38,970 nucleotides of DNA from a bacterium CG_4_9_14_3_um_filter_65_15 (GTDB lineage Bacteria > Krumholzibacteriota > Krumholzibacteriia > LZORAL124-64-63): NCBI GenBank assembly GCA_002790835.1, contig PFVX01000059.1, positions 64,723 through 103,692 on the forward strand, written 5' to 3'. The position numbers and the translations under genes were made by a program. Every line of letters starts with the position of its first letter. Position 1 is the stretch's first letter. Of the stretch, positions 1-7,568 are shown piece after piece. The notes beneath the pieces were generated by a model. That model was not told where the DNA came from and ran no database searches. It was given only the letters and a program-made list of their open reading frames with translations.

Positions 1-2714
1 TGCACGAAATGGCGGGTCAGCAACTCGATATCGTCGGCCCGGTCGCGGAGATTGGGAATCGTCAACGGAAAATCGCGCAGACGATAATAGAGATCCTCCA
101 GGAACAACCCATCGGCAGCCATTAGCTTCAGGTCCCGCTTCGAAGCGCAGATAATCCGCACATCAACCCGGGCCTCGATATTGTCCCCGACCCGGCGCAC
201 GCGTCTGGTATCCAGGAACTGCAGCAGCTTGCCCTGCATGGCCAGCGGCATCTTCCCGATTTCATCCAGGAAAACGGTCCCCCCTTCAGCCTCGGCCAGT
301 AAACCCACCTTGTCGCTGTAGGCGCCGGTAAAACTGCCCTTTTTGTGGCCAAAAAGTTCGCTTTCCAATAGGGCTTCCGGAATGGCGGCACAATTGATGG
401 CCATGAACTTGCGGGAGGCCCGGCGACTGAGGGCATGGATGGAATAGGCCAGCAAACCCTTGCCGGTCCCCGTTTCCCCCGTCAGCAGTACCGTCAATTC
501 GCTGGAAGCGACCTTGCGGGCCAGCTCCAGCACCTCCAGCATTCCGGCGTTTCGAGTGATGATATTCTCGAAACTCTCGACATCCTCAAGAGGCGTAATC
601 ACCGCCTCGCCGAGAACCCTCCGGGACCTCTCCTGAAGGAAAAGAGCAAGGAAGCCCATGTAGGTGGCCAGGAAATCCAGGGAGGCCCGGGGAAATCCGG
701 TGCCCTGATTCTTGCGTGAAAGGAACATCACACCAAAGCGACGGTCATAGAGCCCGATGGGCAGGAAAATGCAGGAGGTTGCCGCAGCGGCCAATGCCGG
801 AACGTCCCGAATCAATTGGTCGGATTCGCTCAGCCGGGAATAGAGCACGGGCTTGGCTTCGCCTTCTGAAGCCAGGGCATCCTTGCACCACCGGACCAAC
901 TGCAGGCTCAGGTTTTCGCTCATTCCCCGACGGGCCGCAACCACGAGCGATCCGTCTTCATCATGCATGGCGATGAAGCCGCCGGTAGCGTGGACCCGCT
1001 CCAAACCCGCTTCCAGAATCGAGCCCAAATTCCGGGGTACCGCAGGATCGCTCCCAACCGGCAGGCAAGGGGCCGACGAGAGAGCATCCAGATGCCGCTG
1101 GGTCTCGTGAACCCCGACCAACAGTCCCTTTTCGATGACCCCGCGCAACTCGACGATACGGACTCCGAGATCACGATCCTCAAGGCCCATCCCCAGGCGT
1201 TCGAGCTCAAAAACCGTCAGCAGGGCGTCATCGAACTGACCCAGCCGGGATTGCACCTTGGCCAGCCGCTCCAAAATGGCGCAAAGCACGGCGTCACTGA
1301 CCGACGAAGCCCCGTTTTCCTGGGCGTCCATGAGATATCGCCGCAGGAGCAGAAGCTCGGCCTCGCCTGCGCTATCGAGGCGCTTGTCCCCGAAGAGAAT
1401 GATGGCTTTGCACCACAGGTGAACCAGCCGCTGGTCATGGAAGATTCTGATGGCCTGGCGAAAATGGTGGTCGGATTGTTGGACATCCCTGAGCGCACTG
1501 TATGCCTGACCCAGAGTCAAGTGGCAGAAGCCGATCTCGTAATCCTCGCCGCAGCGCTCGCATATGGAGATCGCGGCCTGGCTGATTGCGATGGCCTGGC
1601 GTTGATCGCCCGCGGCGAGACAGGCCTCGCCCATGCGCCGCTGGAGTTCACCTTCGAGGTCGTTGCCTGCCGCGATGCGGCGGGCCTTTTCCAGGCCGAG
1701 TTCATAGTTGAATCGGGCCTTGGCAAAATCCCCGCGGGCTAGCATCACGTCACCCAGATATTCATCCGCGATGGTCGCTTCTCTCAGGAACCCGTTCTCG
1801 TCCGCCAGGGTCTTTCCCGCAAGGATCAGTTCCTCGGCTCGCGCGAGGCGGCCGGCCAGGATCTCCAACCTCCCGTATGCCAGCTGGATACGGGTACGGC
1901 GGAGGCGATCCCCCAGGCTGACGGCGAGACGCAGGCCTTTCTCCAACATGCCCCGAGCTTCGCCCAGGCGATCGGTTTTTTGCAGGACGATGGCCTGATT
2001 GAGATAGAAGCCGGGCAACAAGTGGCTGGCACCCATGGTGCGGGCCAACTCCACCGCCCGCTCCATCAAATTGAGGGCCTGGTCCCAGCGACAGCGGATC
2101 TTGTGGATCAAGGCCAGGTTGTTCAAGAGGTTGGCAACACCCATATCGTGATTGATCCGGCGGAAGGTAGCCAAACCGTCGCCGAAGAATTCCTCAGCCT
2201 TTTCCAGCTTGCCGAGGCGCATATGGCAGATACCCATACCCACCTGCAGGCGCGCCACATCGGCATGCATGTCGGTCAAGGCCAGGACCGAAAAAGCTCG
2301 TTTCCCCAGGTTCAAAGCTTCGTTCAAGCGACCGCGTTCACGCAGGGCGGTGGCGCGCCGAGCCTGGAAGATGGCCCGATTCACATCCGCGAGCTGAGGA
2401 TCCTCCACCGGAGAGGAGGCCAGGACATCGTCGGCTTGCTGAAGAAGCAGATCGACCAGATTGAAATCACCCTGCAGGATCGCCGCGTCCGTGGCCTTGC
2501 GCAGCAGGCGCAGGGCCTGCGATCTCGTCAACCGGGTGAGCACATCGGGGGAACAAAGCTGGCGATAATAATCCAGGGCGGAAGAATAGGCCGATGCATG
2601 GAAATGAAGGTCGCCGACTTCCTCCAAACGAACACAATCTTCGTCATTGAGAAAGATCGGGTTTGACCCGGTATCCCTACCCAGATTTTTCTGATTCTCA
2701 AAACGTTCTTGCAT
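1..2714 (-). CDS. TPR-GAF-AAA+ sigma-54 activator (3' end beyond window)
   Basis: An open frame of 904 codons runs off the left edge. Residues ~30-540 are helical, TPR-like repeats; ~560-690 resemble a GAF sensor domain; from ~715 there is a sigma-54 AAA+ ATPase domain with Walker A GETGTGKG (746-753), a GSFTGA loop (~residue 790) that contacts sigma-54, and Walker B FLDEIG (~818). There is no receiver domain, so input probably comes through the TPR/GAF part rather than phosphorylation. A C-terminal Fis-type DNA-binding helix is expected outside the window. I chose ATG 2714 because AAGGG lies 9 bases upstream; the in-frame ATG at 2723 overlaps that ribosome site. Upstream and co-oriented are a small secreted protein and an NtrC-type regulator, so the three may form one regulatory unit. 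The domain calls are secure; the signal sensed is unknown. Confidence 0.85.
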   Translation of the reverse strand, partial: MQERFENQKNLGRDTGSNPIFLNDEDCVRLEEVGDLHFHASAYSSALDYYRQLCSPDVLTRLTRSQALRLLRKATDAAILQGDFNLVDLLLQQADDVLASSPVEDPQLADVNRAIFQARRATALRERGRLNEALNLGKRAFSVLALTDMHADVARLQVGMGICHMRLGKLEKAEEFFGDGLATFRRINHDMGVANLLNNLALIHKIRCRWDQALNLMERAVELARTMGASHLLPGFYLNQAIVLQKTDRLGEARGMLEKGLRLAVSLGDRLRRTRIQLAYGRLEILAGRLARAEELILAGKTLADENGFLREATIADEYLGDVMLARGDFAKARFNYELGLEKARRIAAGNDLEGELQRRMGEACLAAGDQRQAIAISQAAISICERCGEDYEIGFCHLTLGQAYSALRDVQQSDHHFRQAIRIFHDQRLVHLWCKAIILFGDKRLDSAGEAELLLLRRYLMDAQENGASSVSDAVLCAILERLAKVQSRLGQFDDALLTVFELERLGMGLEDRDLGVRIVELRGVIEKGLLVGVHETQRHLDALSSAPCLPVGSDPAVPRNLGSILEAGLERVHATGGFIAMHDEDGSLVVAARRGMSENLSLQLVRWCKDALASEGEAKPVLYSRLSESDQLIRDVPALAAAATSCIFLPIGLYDRRFGVMFLSRKNQGTGFPRASLDFLATYMGFLALFLQERSRRVLGEAVITPLEDVESFENIITRNAGMLEVLELARKVASSELTVLLTGETGTGKGLLAYSIHALSRRASRKFMAINCAAIPEALLESELFGHKKGSFTGAYSDKVGLLAEAEGGTVFLDEIGKMPLAMQGKLLQFLDTRRVRRVGDNIEARVDVRIICASKRDLKLMAADGLFLEDLYYRLRDFPLTIPNLRDRADDIELLTRHFV

Positions 2715-2783
2715 CAACCGCATCCCTTGGCGAGGAAGTGGATCGGTGACCCGAAAAAATTCCGTTCACGACTGCAGGGCGAA

Positions 2784-3110
2784 CTAGAAATTCAGCTCCT
2801 GTTCAATAGCGATCATCATCCAGAGAAATTCCAGAACCAACGGGGCCGCGTTTCTTTCACTCTGGATAAGACCCATGTCCAAGGAAAACCCGTAACCATC
2901 ACCGGCATCGCCGGGATCGCCGTCGTTACCGCTGTCGGTTGCGCCATAGGTCGTAATGACATCCAGACCGGATTCGTCACCGTCGGAACTCTTGCTATCA
3001 TCCCGGGCATTGATTTCCCTGTCGCCGGCCCATACGACCCGTGGCTGCACAGCGGTCGCAACCGCGCTCCACAAAACCAGGAACACCATCATCAACATGA
3101 CCCTTTTCAT
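2784..3110 (-). CDS. Small secreted Asp/Gly-rich protein
   Basis: The protein has 108 residues. Residues 1-~27 form a signal peptide (MKRVMLMMVFLVLW core). It continues with an acidic, low-complexity stretch rich in Asp, Gly and Ser (for example DSGNDGDPGDAGDGYG), and ends in a hydrophobic segment (LVLEFLWMMIAI). The start at 3110 is supported by GGAGGAGAA 4 bases upstream; a longer frame begins at 3191 but lacks such a site. It lies 69 bases before the large sigma-54 activator and 112 bases after the NtrC-type regulator. I do not recognise a family. The Asp/Gly runs could bind calcium, but no perfect EF-hand or dockerin loop is visible. Confidence 0.6.
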   Translation of the reverse strand: MKRVMLMMVFLVLWSAVATAVQPRVVWAGDREINARDDSKSSDGDESGLDVITTYGATDSGNDGDPGDAGDGYGFSLDMGLIQSERNAAPLVLEFLWMMIAIEQELNF

Positions 3111-3197
3111 GGCCTTCTCCTCCGGGATTTCAATCCGCCGGCTGATCTCGATACCGGACCGACATGCCCTACCGGTACCCGATTGCCTCATGGAATA

Positions 3198-3226
3198 TAT
3201 GTACGGGAACCCTCACCTTTCGTCAA
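3198..3226 (-). promoter_or_regulatory. Predicted sigma-70-like promoter for the small secreted protein
   Basis: On the minus strand, TTGACG (3226-3221), a 17-base spacer and TACATA (3203-3198) precede the secreted-protein gene by 88 bases. The -35 box overlaps the stop codon of the response regulator gene. The -35 match is good; the -10 is weak and extends into TATATT. Confidence 0.4.
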
Positions 3227-4587
3227 CTGCCGATATCCGGTTGGGTCTGCAGCCCGTACTTGGTGATTTTCTTGTAAAGATTGCTCCTCTGCATGCCCAG
3301 CGCTTCGGCTGTCTTTGAGACATTGTACAGGTTTTCCCGCAGCTTGTGTTGGAGAAATACCGCCTCACTGCGGGCCTTGAAGTCCTGGAAATCACGGCAA
3401 TTCATGAAATCATCGTCTCCTGAGGCTTCCGGCCTGCCCGTTCGCAACAACGGCAAATCGGCAGGACGAACCGGGTCCCCGGAGGCCATAATCAGCAATC
3501 TTTCCACCAGGTTACGCAACTCCCGCACATTTCCGGGCCAGGTGTATTCCCGCAGGATGGCCAGGGTCTCGGGGGCGAACCGCAGGGGTTTGAGCTTGAG
3601 CCTCGCGGCCAGATCAGCCATGAACCAGTTCAGCAGCAATTCGATATCGTCTCCCCGTTCCCGCAAGGGAGGCAGATGGATGGCCAGCACGTTGAGACGA
3701 AAAAACAGATCCTGCCGGAAGCCGGCATCCGGGACGGTCAGATCCCGGTTGGTCGCCGCGACAATGCGCACGTCGACCTCCCTCGTCTCCTCGCCGCCCA
3801 CCCTCTGGAAGCGGCTCTCCTCCACGGCTTTGAGCACCTTCGCCTGGGCCTGTTCGTTCATGTCCCCGATTTCATCCAGGAACAAGGTGCCGCCATCGGC
3901 CTGCTCGAACTTGCCCGTGCGGGGACGATCGGCACCGGTGAAGCTGCCTTTTTCATGCCCGAAGAGTTCGCTCTCGACCAAGTCGCGGGGGATCGCCGCG
4001 CAGTTGACCTCGATCAGGGGATGGTCCGCCCGGGAACTGGCGCGGTGGATCGCCCGGACCACAAGCTCCTTGCCGGTGCCGTTTTCGCCGGTGATCAGAA
4101 CCGTCGCTTCGCTGGGCGCGACCTTGGCGATGAATCCCTTGACCTGCTGCATGGCGGGGCTGTCTCCGACCAGGGGGGGCGCGGACAGCAGCTGGTCCTG
4201 GAGCAGACGATTATCTCGCACGACCTTCTGGTGGCCGAGGCAATTGGCGATGGTCAACAGCAGGCGGGACCGGTCCAAGGGCTTTTCCAGGAAGTCATAA
4301 GCGCCCTTGCGCACGGCTTCGACGGCCGTCTCGATGTTCCCGTGGCCGGAGATCACCACCACCGGGATATCCAGGTTTCCTTCACGCAATCGCTTCTGAA
4401 CCTCGAAGCCGTCCATGCCCGGCATCTTCACATCCAGGAGGATGAGGTCGGGTCGACCATCTGCAGCCATCTGCAATCCTTCGGGCCCCGACCCGGCCTT
4501 CAACACATGGTAGCCCTCGTAACCCAGAATCTGTTCCAGGGTATCGCGGATTGCCGTCTCGTCGTCGACGACCAGGATCTTCTTCAC
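3223..4587 (-). CDS. NtrC-family sigma-54 response regulator
   Basis: A 454-residue protein of classic three-part design. The receiver (1-120) has the acidic pair in VVDDE, phospho-acceptor D52 (LLDVKMPG) and K102 (EKPLD). The AAA+ domain has Walker A GENGTGKE (167-174), GSFTGA (214-219, Ser where the consensus has Ala) and Walker B LFLDEIGD (~235-242). A Fis-type helix-turn-helix ends the protein (~410-448, [19 protein letters not shown]). It should activate sigma-54 promoters after phosphorylation. The start is GTG 4587 with AGGAGAGA upstream; the longer frame to 4659 has 24 extra residues without receiver homology. No histidine kinase gene is adjacent. It is divergent from rlmN and upstream of the secreted protein and the second sigma-54 activator. 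Confidence 0.93.
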   Translation of the reverse strand: MKKILVVDDETAIRDTLEQILGYEGYHVLKAGSGPEGLQMAADGRPDLILLDVKMPGMDGFEVQKRLREGNLDIPVVVISGHGNIETAVEAVRKGAYDFLEKPLDRSRLLLTIANCLGHQKVVRDNRLLQDQLLSAPPLVGDSPAMQQVKGFIAKVAPSEATVLITGENGTGKELVVRAIHRASSRADHPLIEVNCAAIPRDLVESELFGHEKGSFTGADRPRTGKFEQADGGTLFLDEIGDMNEQAQAKVLKAVEESRFQRVGGEETREVDVRIVAATNRDLTVPDAGFRQDLFFRLNVLAIHLPPLRERGDDIELLLNWFMADLAARLKLKPLRFAPETLAILREYTWPGNVRELRNLVERLLIMASGDPVRPADLPLLRTGRPEASGDDDFMNCRDFQDFKARSEAVFLQHKLRENLYNVSKTAEALGMQRSNLYKKITKYGLQTQPDIGS

Positions 4588-4649
4588 GTCATTCTCTCCT
4601 GCGGGGTTGGCTTGACTGCGACCGGACCTGCTTGCCACGCAGGGGGCTC

Positions 4650-4669
4650 TTGAGCACATTGTGCCTCAA
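4650..4669. repeat. Imperfect inverted repeat in divergent intergenic region
   Basis: TTGAGCACA and TGTGCCTCAA form an inverted repeat with one unpaired C, lying between the divergent response regulator and rlmN genes. It could be an operator or an RNA hairpin near the rlmN 5' end. No binding protein is indicated by the sequence. Confidence 0.35.
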
Positions 4670-4745
4670 CATGACCGCCGATGCCAGACTGAAACCCAGG
4701 ACGGGCGGTCGGCGTGCTGGCCACCCATTCGGGGAGTATGCGCTG

Positions 4746-5798
4746 GTGAAGGAACTCCTGCACAGCCTCGGCACCGCAGAAATGGATGAACTGACCGCCG
4801 GGTTGGGGCATCCCCGTTACCGTTCGGGTCAGCTGAGGGATTGGCTGTACCGGCATCCGGTGGGCGCCTGGGACGGCATGACCAACCTGCCGGCCCGCTT
4901 CATCGAGCAACTCCAGGAAAGATACGACATCGAGGGGCTGAAGGTCGTTGAACGACGGGTCTCCCGCGACGGGACCCGCAAGTTCCTCTTCGAACTGCGC
5001 GACGGGCAGACCGTCGAGAGTGTGATCATCCCCATGGCCGATCACGCGACCTTCTGCCTGTCCAGCCAGGTGGGCTGCGCCATGGCTTGCCGGTTTTGCG
5101 CTACCGCCCGGGGCGGACTGGTGCGCAACCTAAAGAGCGGGGAGATCGTCCAGCAGGTCATCGCCCTCCAGCAGGACCTTGCCGACGATCCGCTTCCCGG
5201 TTGCCACAGCGCCCACCCCAACGTCGTGTTCATGGGCATGGGCGAGCCTTTGGACAACCTGCCCGCCGTGGCCTCCAGCATTGCGATCATGCTGGATCCG
5301 GCTTGCCTGGGGCTCTCCCGGCGACGGGTCCGGATTTCCACGAGTGGACCCGGAGACGGTCTGCGAAAACTCCTGGACTCCGAACTGAACGTTGGGCTGA
5401 CCCTGAGCCTGGGCGGCAGCAATGACTCCGAACGCAAATCCATCATGCCCGTGCCGGGTCGCACCTCGGTGAGCGACAGCCTGGACCTGGCCGAGCGCTA
5501 CGGAAAACGGATCGGGCGTCGCGGGACGGTGGCCTGGGTGCTGATCGCCGGCAAGACCGATCATCTCGAACAGGCCCGCAATTTGGCCGACCTTCTGGCC
5601 CGCCGTCCGTTCAAGGTGAATCTCATCCCCCTGAATCCCCTGGATGACGATGACTTGGCTGCCCCGGGACAGGAACGGACTCTCGCCTTCCAGAAGGTCC
5701 TGACGGAAGCCGGCGTGGACGCCTTCATCCGCGCAAGCGGGGGTCGCGACATTGCCGCGGCCTGCGGGCAACTGCACCGCCGGCACCAGGCTTCCTGA
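4746..5798 (+). CDS. rlmN: Dual-specificity rRNA/tRNA adenine-C2 methyltransferase RlmN
   Basis: This radical SAM enzyme methylates C2 of A2503 in 23S rRNA and A37 in some tRNAs. The radical SAM motif CAMACRFC places cluster ligands at C111, C115 and C118. The second-strand cysteine near the C-terminus that forms the methyl-enzyme intermediate is present in AACGQL, and the FMGMGEP SAM-binding segment is intact. With GTG 4746 the protein has 350 residues, in line with the family, and GGGGAG lies 9 bases upstream. An in-frame ATG at 4671 would add 25 residues with no family resemblance and no ribosome site; it cannot be excluded. The gene converges on the rrf2-like gene, with a hairpin terminator between them. 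Confidence 0.93.
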   Translation: MKELLHSLGTAEMDELTAGLGHPRYRSGQLRDWLYRHPVGAWDGMTNLPARFIEQLQERYDIEGLKVVERRVSRDGTRKFLFELRDGQTVESVIIPMADHATFCLSSQVGCAMACRFCATARGGLVRNLKSGEIVQQVIALQQDLADDPLPGCHSAHPNVVFMGMGEPLDNLPAVASSIAIMLDPACLGLSRRRVRISTSGPGDGLRKLLDSELNVGLTLSLGGSNDSERKSIMPVPGRTSVSDSLDLAERYGKRIGRRGTVAWVLIAGKTDHLEQARNLADLLARRPFKVNLIPLNPLDDDDLAAPGQERTLAFQKVLTEAGVDAFIRASGGRDIAAACGQLHRRHQAS

Positions 5799-5801
5799 CA
5801 C

Positions 5802-5830
5802 AAAAAAGCCCTCCCCGATCGGGGAGGGCT
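5802..5830 (-). terminator. Intrinsic terminator between rlmN and rrf2-like gene
   Basis: AGCCCTCCCC (5807-5816) pairs with GGGGAGGGCT (5821-5830) around GATC. On the minus strand the stem is followed by six T, so it is a standard terminator for the rrf2-like gene. The plus strand lacks a T run after the stem, so it would stop rlmN transcripts less well. Confidence 0.85.
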
Positions 5831-5847
5831 CAAGGTCCGTTCAATCC

Positions 5848-6246
5848 CTACATGACATCGGCCAAGGACGTCTCCTCCAGGGCACCGGTCAGGGCCTTCT
5901 GGGCCTTGCGCCAGACTTCGGCCACCTGGCAGGTATCGACGTCCTGGCAGGGATCAACCTTGCGCAGGCAGTGATTCAAGGCGATGCCGCCCTCACAGAC
6001 CTCGACGATTTCCCGCAGGGTGATGTCGGCCGCATCCCTGGCCATGCTGAAGCCACCCTTGACTCCTCGATGGGATTTCACGATCCCGGCCTGGGCCAGC
6101 ATCTGGAAAATCTTGGCCAAGAATGCCTCGGAAACTTCACAGGCCGCGGCAATGGATTTCAACTGGACAGGGTTGGTCTGGTCACGACCAGCCAATTCCT
6201 GCAATCCTCGGATGGCGTATTCGGTCTGCCTGGTGACTTGAAGCAT
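5848..6246 (-). CDS. Rrf2/IscR-family transcriptional regulator
   Basis: A 132-residue Rrf2-family repressor. The N-terminal winged helix-turn-helix (LQVTRQTEYAIRGLQEL, then VSEAFLAKIFQML and the wing SHRGVKGGF) matches the family. Three cysteines (CLRKVDPC, then C five residues on) sit where IscR and RsrR bind a [2Fe-2S] cluster, with C-x6-C-x5-C spacing, so it likely senses Fe-S, redox or nitric oxide status. The start at 6246 is chosen because GGAGGT lies 9 bases upstream; the ATG at 6255 directly abuts that site. It sits between rlmN and mutY, both encoding Fe-S enzymes, and no isc or suf genes are adjacent. Confidence 0.9.
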   Translation of the reverse strand: MLQVTRQTEYAIRGLQELAGRDQTNPVQLKSIAAACEVSEAFLAKIFQMLAQAGIVKSHRGVKGGFSMARDAADITLREIVEVCEGGIALNHCLRKVDPCQDVDTCQVAEVWRKAQKALTGALEETSLADVM

Positions 6247-6290
6247 TTCCTGCATACCTCCATGACCGTTTTAGACTTGTATCCAGGCTA

Positions 6291-6318
6291 ATTAGGGCAA
6301 TTCGAGCCTTGTTGTCAA
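6291..6318 (-). promoter_or_regulatory. Predicted promoter of the rrf2-like gene
   Basis: A perfect -35 TTGACA (6318-6313) is followed by a 16-base spacer and CCTAAT (6296-6291) on the minus strand. The -35 box contains the mutY stop codon. The -10 region holds the palindrome CTAATTAG, a possible autoregulatory operator. The gene starts 45 bases downstream. Confidence 0.55.
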
Positions 6319-7469
6319 CCCTCTGTCCTTGCAATGCCCAGGACCTTCGTCGTCAGCCGGCTGATCGGGACACCCGGCGCGGACAGGCCGGCCACTCGCC
6401 ACCCGGGAGGCCAGGTGCGCCCACGGGTCAGGCACGCGCTGTCCACGAGAATCCGATGGACCTGGATCTGGAGGTCGAAGCGGGTGACCGCATGTCGGCA
6501 CGAGCCTGCGAAGTCGATATGTCCAGGGGCCAATATCCCGTGTACCAGCGGCAAGAAGTCGCTCCAGATTTCACCGGGGGCCAATACCTGGTCGGTAGAC
6601 GCGTGCAACCAAGGGGTGGACGGAAGCCCGCACATGCCCCGGAACAATCCTGAAAAATCCTCCCTGGCGACCGCAAACCCGCGAGGGGCCGGTACGGCGG
6701 GAGTCGCCCCGGGGGGCATGAGCAATACCTTTACGCCGTCGGTGATCAGGAGCTGGGCCAGGGTGACACGAACCCGATCCGGCGGAGCCGCCAGCGGGGG
6801 AATGGTTGCGGGGTCGGCGGACTCGGCGGCCCGGCACCAGCGGGACACGGGGCAGTCCGCACACTTCGGATGACGTGCCCTGCAGACCAGGGCGCCCAAT
6901 TCCATGACCGCCTCGTTCCAGTCGCCGGGCGCATCCGGGTCGACGATGTCCTCGGCCCATTCCTTCAACCGGGCCTTTCCCACGGCGGCGGCGCAGGCGC
7001 CGGTAGCGCAAAGCCAGCGCAAGAGGACCCGCCTGGCGTTGGCATCCACGGCGGGAACCCGTTCACCCAGCCCCAGACTGGCGATGGCTCCGCTGGCGTA
7101 GTCGCCCACTCCGGGCAACTGGTGCCATTCCCGGCTCGAAGCGGGAAAGCGACCGCCCCGTTCGGCAACGATGATGCCGGCGGCCCGGTGCAGCATGGCC
7201 GCCCTGCGGTAGTAACCCAGGCCGGACCACAGGGCCATGACCTCATCGACGGAGGACCGGGCCAGAGTCTGGACGTCGGGAAAACGGGCCAGGAAGCGTT
7301 GATAGAAAGGGACGACCGCCTCCACCGTCGTCTGTTGCAGCATGATTTCCGCCACCCAGATTCCGTACAGGGACTCCCGGGAACGCCAGGGCAGATCACG
7401 CCGGGAAGCGACGAACCATGACATCAGCGCAGCCCGCAGGGCATCCCTGTCCTTCCAGCCGGGTATCAT
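6315..7469 (-). CDS. mutY: A/G-specific adenine glycosylase MutY
   Basis: This base-excision enzyme removes adenine paired with 8-oxoguanine. Catalytic residues are visible: E41 in AEIMLQQTT and D142 in VDANARRVL. The helix-hairpin-helix is LPGVGDYASGAI (118-129). The [4Fe-4S] ligands are C196-x6-C203-x2-C206-x5-C212. The C-terminal part from ~residue 235 fits the NUDIX-like 8-oxoG recognition domain, weakly conserved as usual. The length of 384 is typical. ATG 7469 has GGGAGGGAG upstream; the longer frame to 7553 has no ribosome site. It is divergent from the acyl-CoA synthetase gene and upstream of the rrf2-like gene on the same strand. Confidence 0.95.
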   Translation of the reverse strand: MIPGWKDRDALRAALMSWFVASRRDLPWRSRESLYGIWVAEIMLQQTTVEAVVPFYQRFLARFPDVQTLARSSVDEVMALWSGLGYYRRAAMLHRAAGIIVAERGGRFPASSREWHQLPGVGDYASGAIASLGLGERVPAVDANARRVLLRWLCATGACAAAVGKARLKEWAEDIVDPDAPGDWNEAVMELGALVCRARHPKCADCPVSRWCRAAESADPATIPPLAAPPDRVRVTLAQLLITDGVKVLLMPPGATPAVPAPRGFAVAREDFSGLFRGMCGLPSTPWLHASTDQVLAPGEIWSDFLPLVHGILAPGHIDFAGSCRHAVTRFDLQIQVHRILVDSACLTRGRTWPPGWRVAGLSAPGVPISRLTTKVLGIARTEG

Positions 7470-7496
7470 CGCGGGGTCTCCCTCCCATCCGTAGGA

Positions 7497-7525
7497 TTGA
7501 CAAAAGCAGCCTTTCACGGCAGCAT
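7497..7525 (+). promoter_or_regulatory. Predicted promoter of the acyl-CoA synthetase gene
   Basis: TTGACA (7497-7502), a 17-base spacer and CAGCAT (7520-7525) lie 43 bases before the start codon. The -35 is perfect; the -10 is weak, so activator help is possible. Confidence 0.4.
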
Positions 7526-7568
7526 GGGGCTTTCGACCCTTGGCATACCCCAACCCGGAGCTTGCACT

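Noticed and set aside
3198-3226. A sigma-54 (-24/-12) promoter near the secreted-protein gene
   Set aside because: A GG-N10-GC pair exists nearby (around 3155-3170) but the flanking bases do not match the consensus; a sigma-70-like pair fits better.
6291-6318. Reading the rrf2 upstream region as an IscR-type operator
   Set aside because: Only a short CTAATTAG palindrome is visible; the longer IscR consensus is not matched, so only a promoter is claimed.
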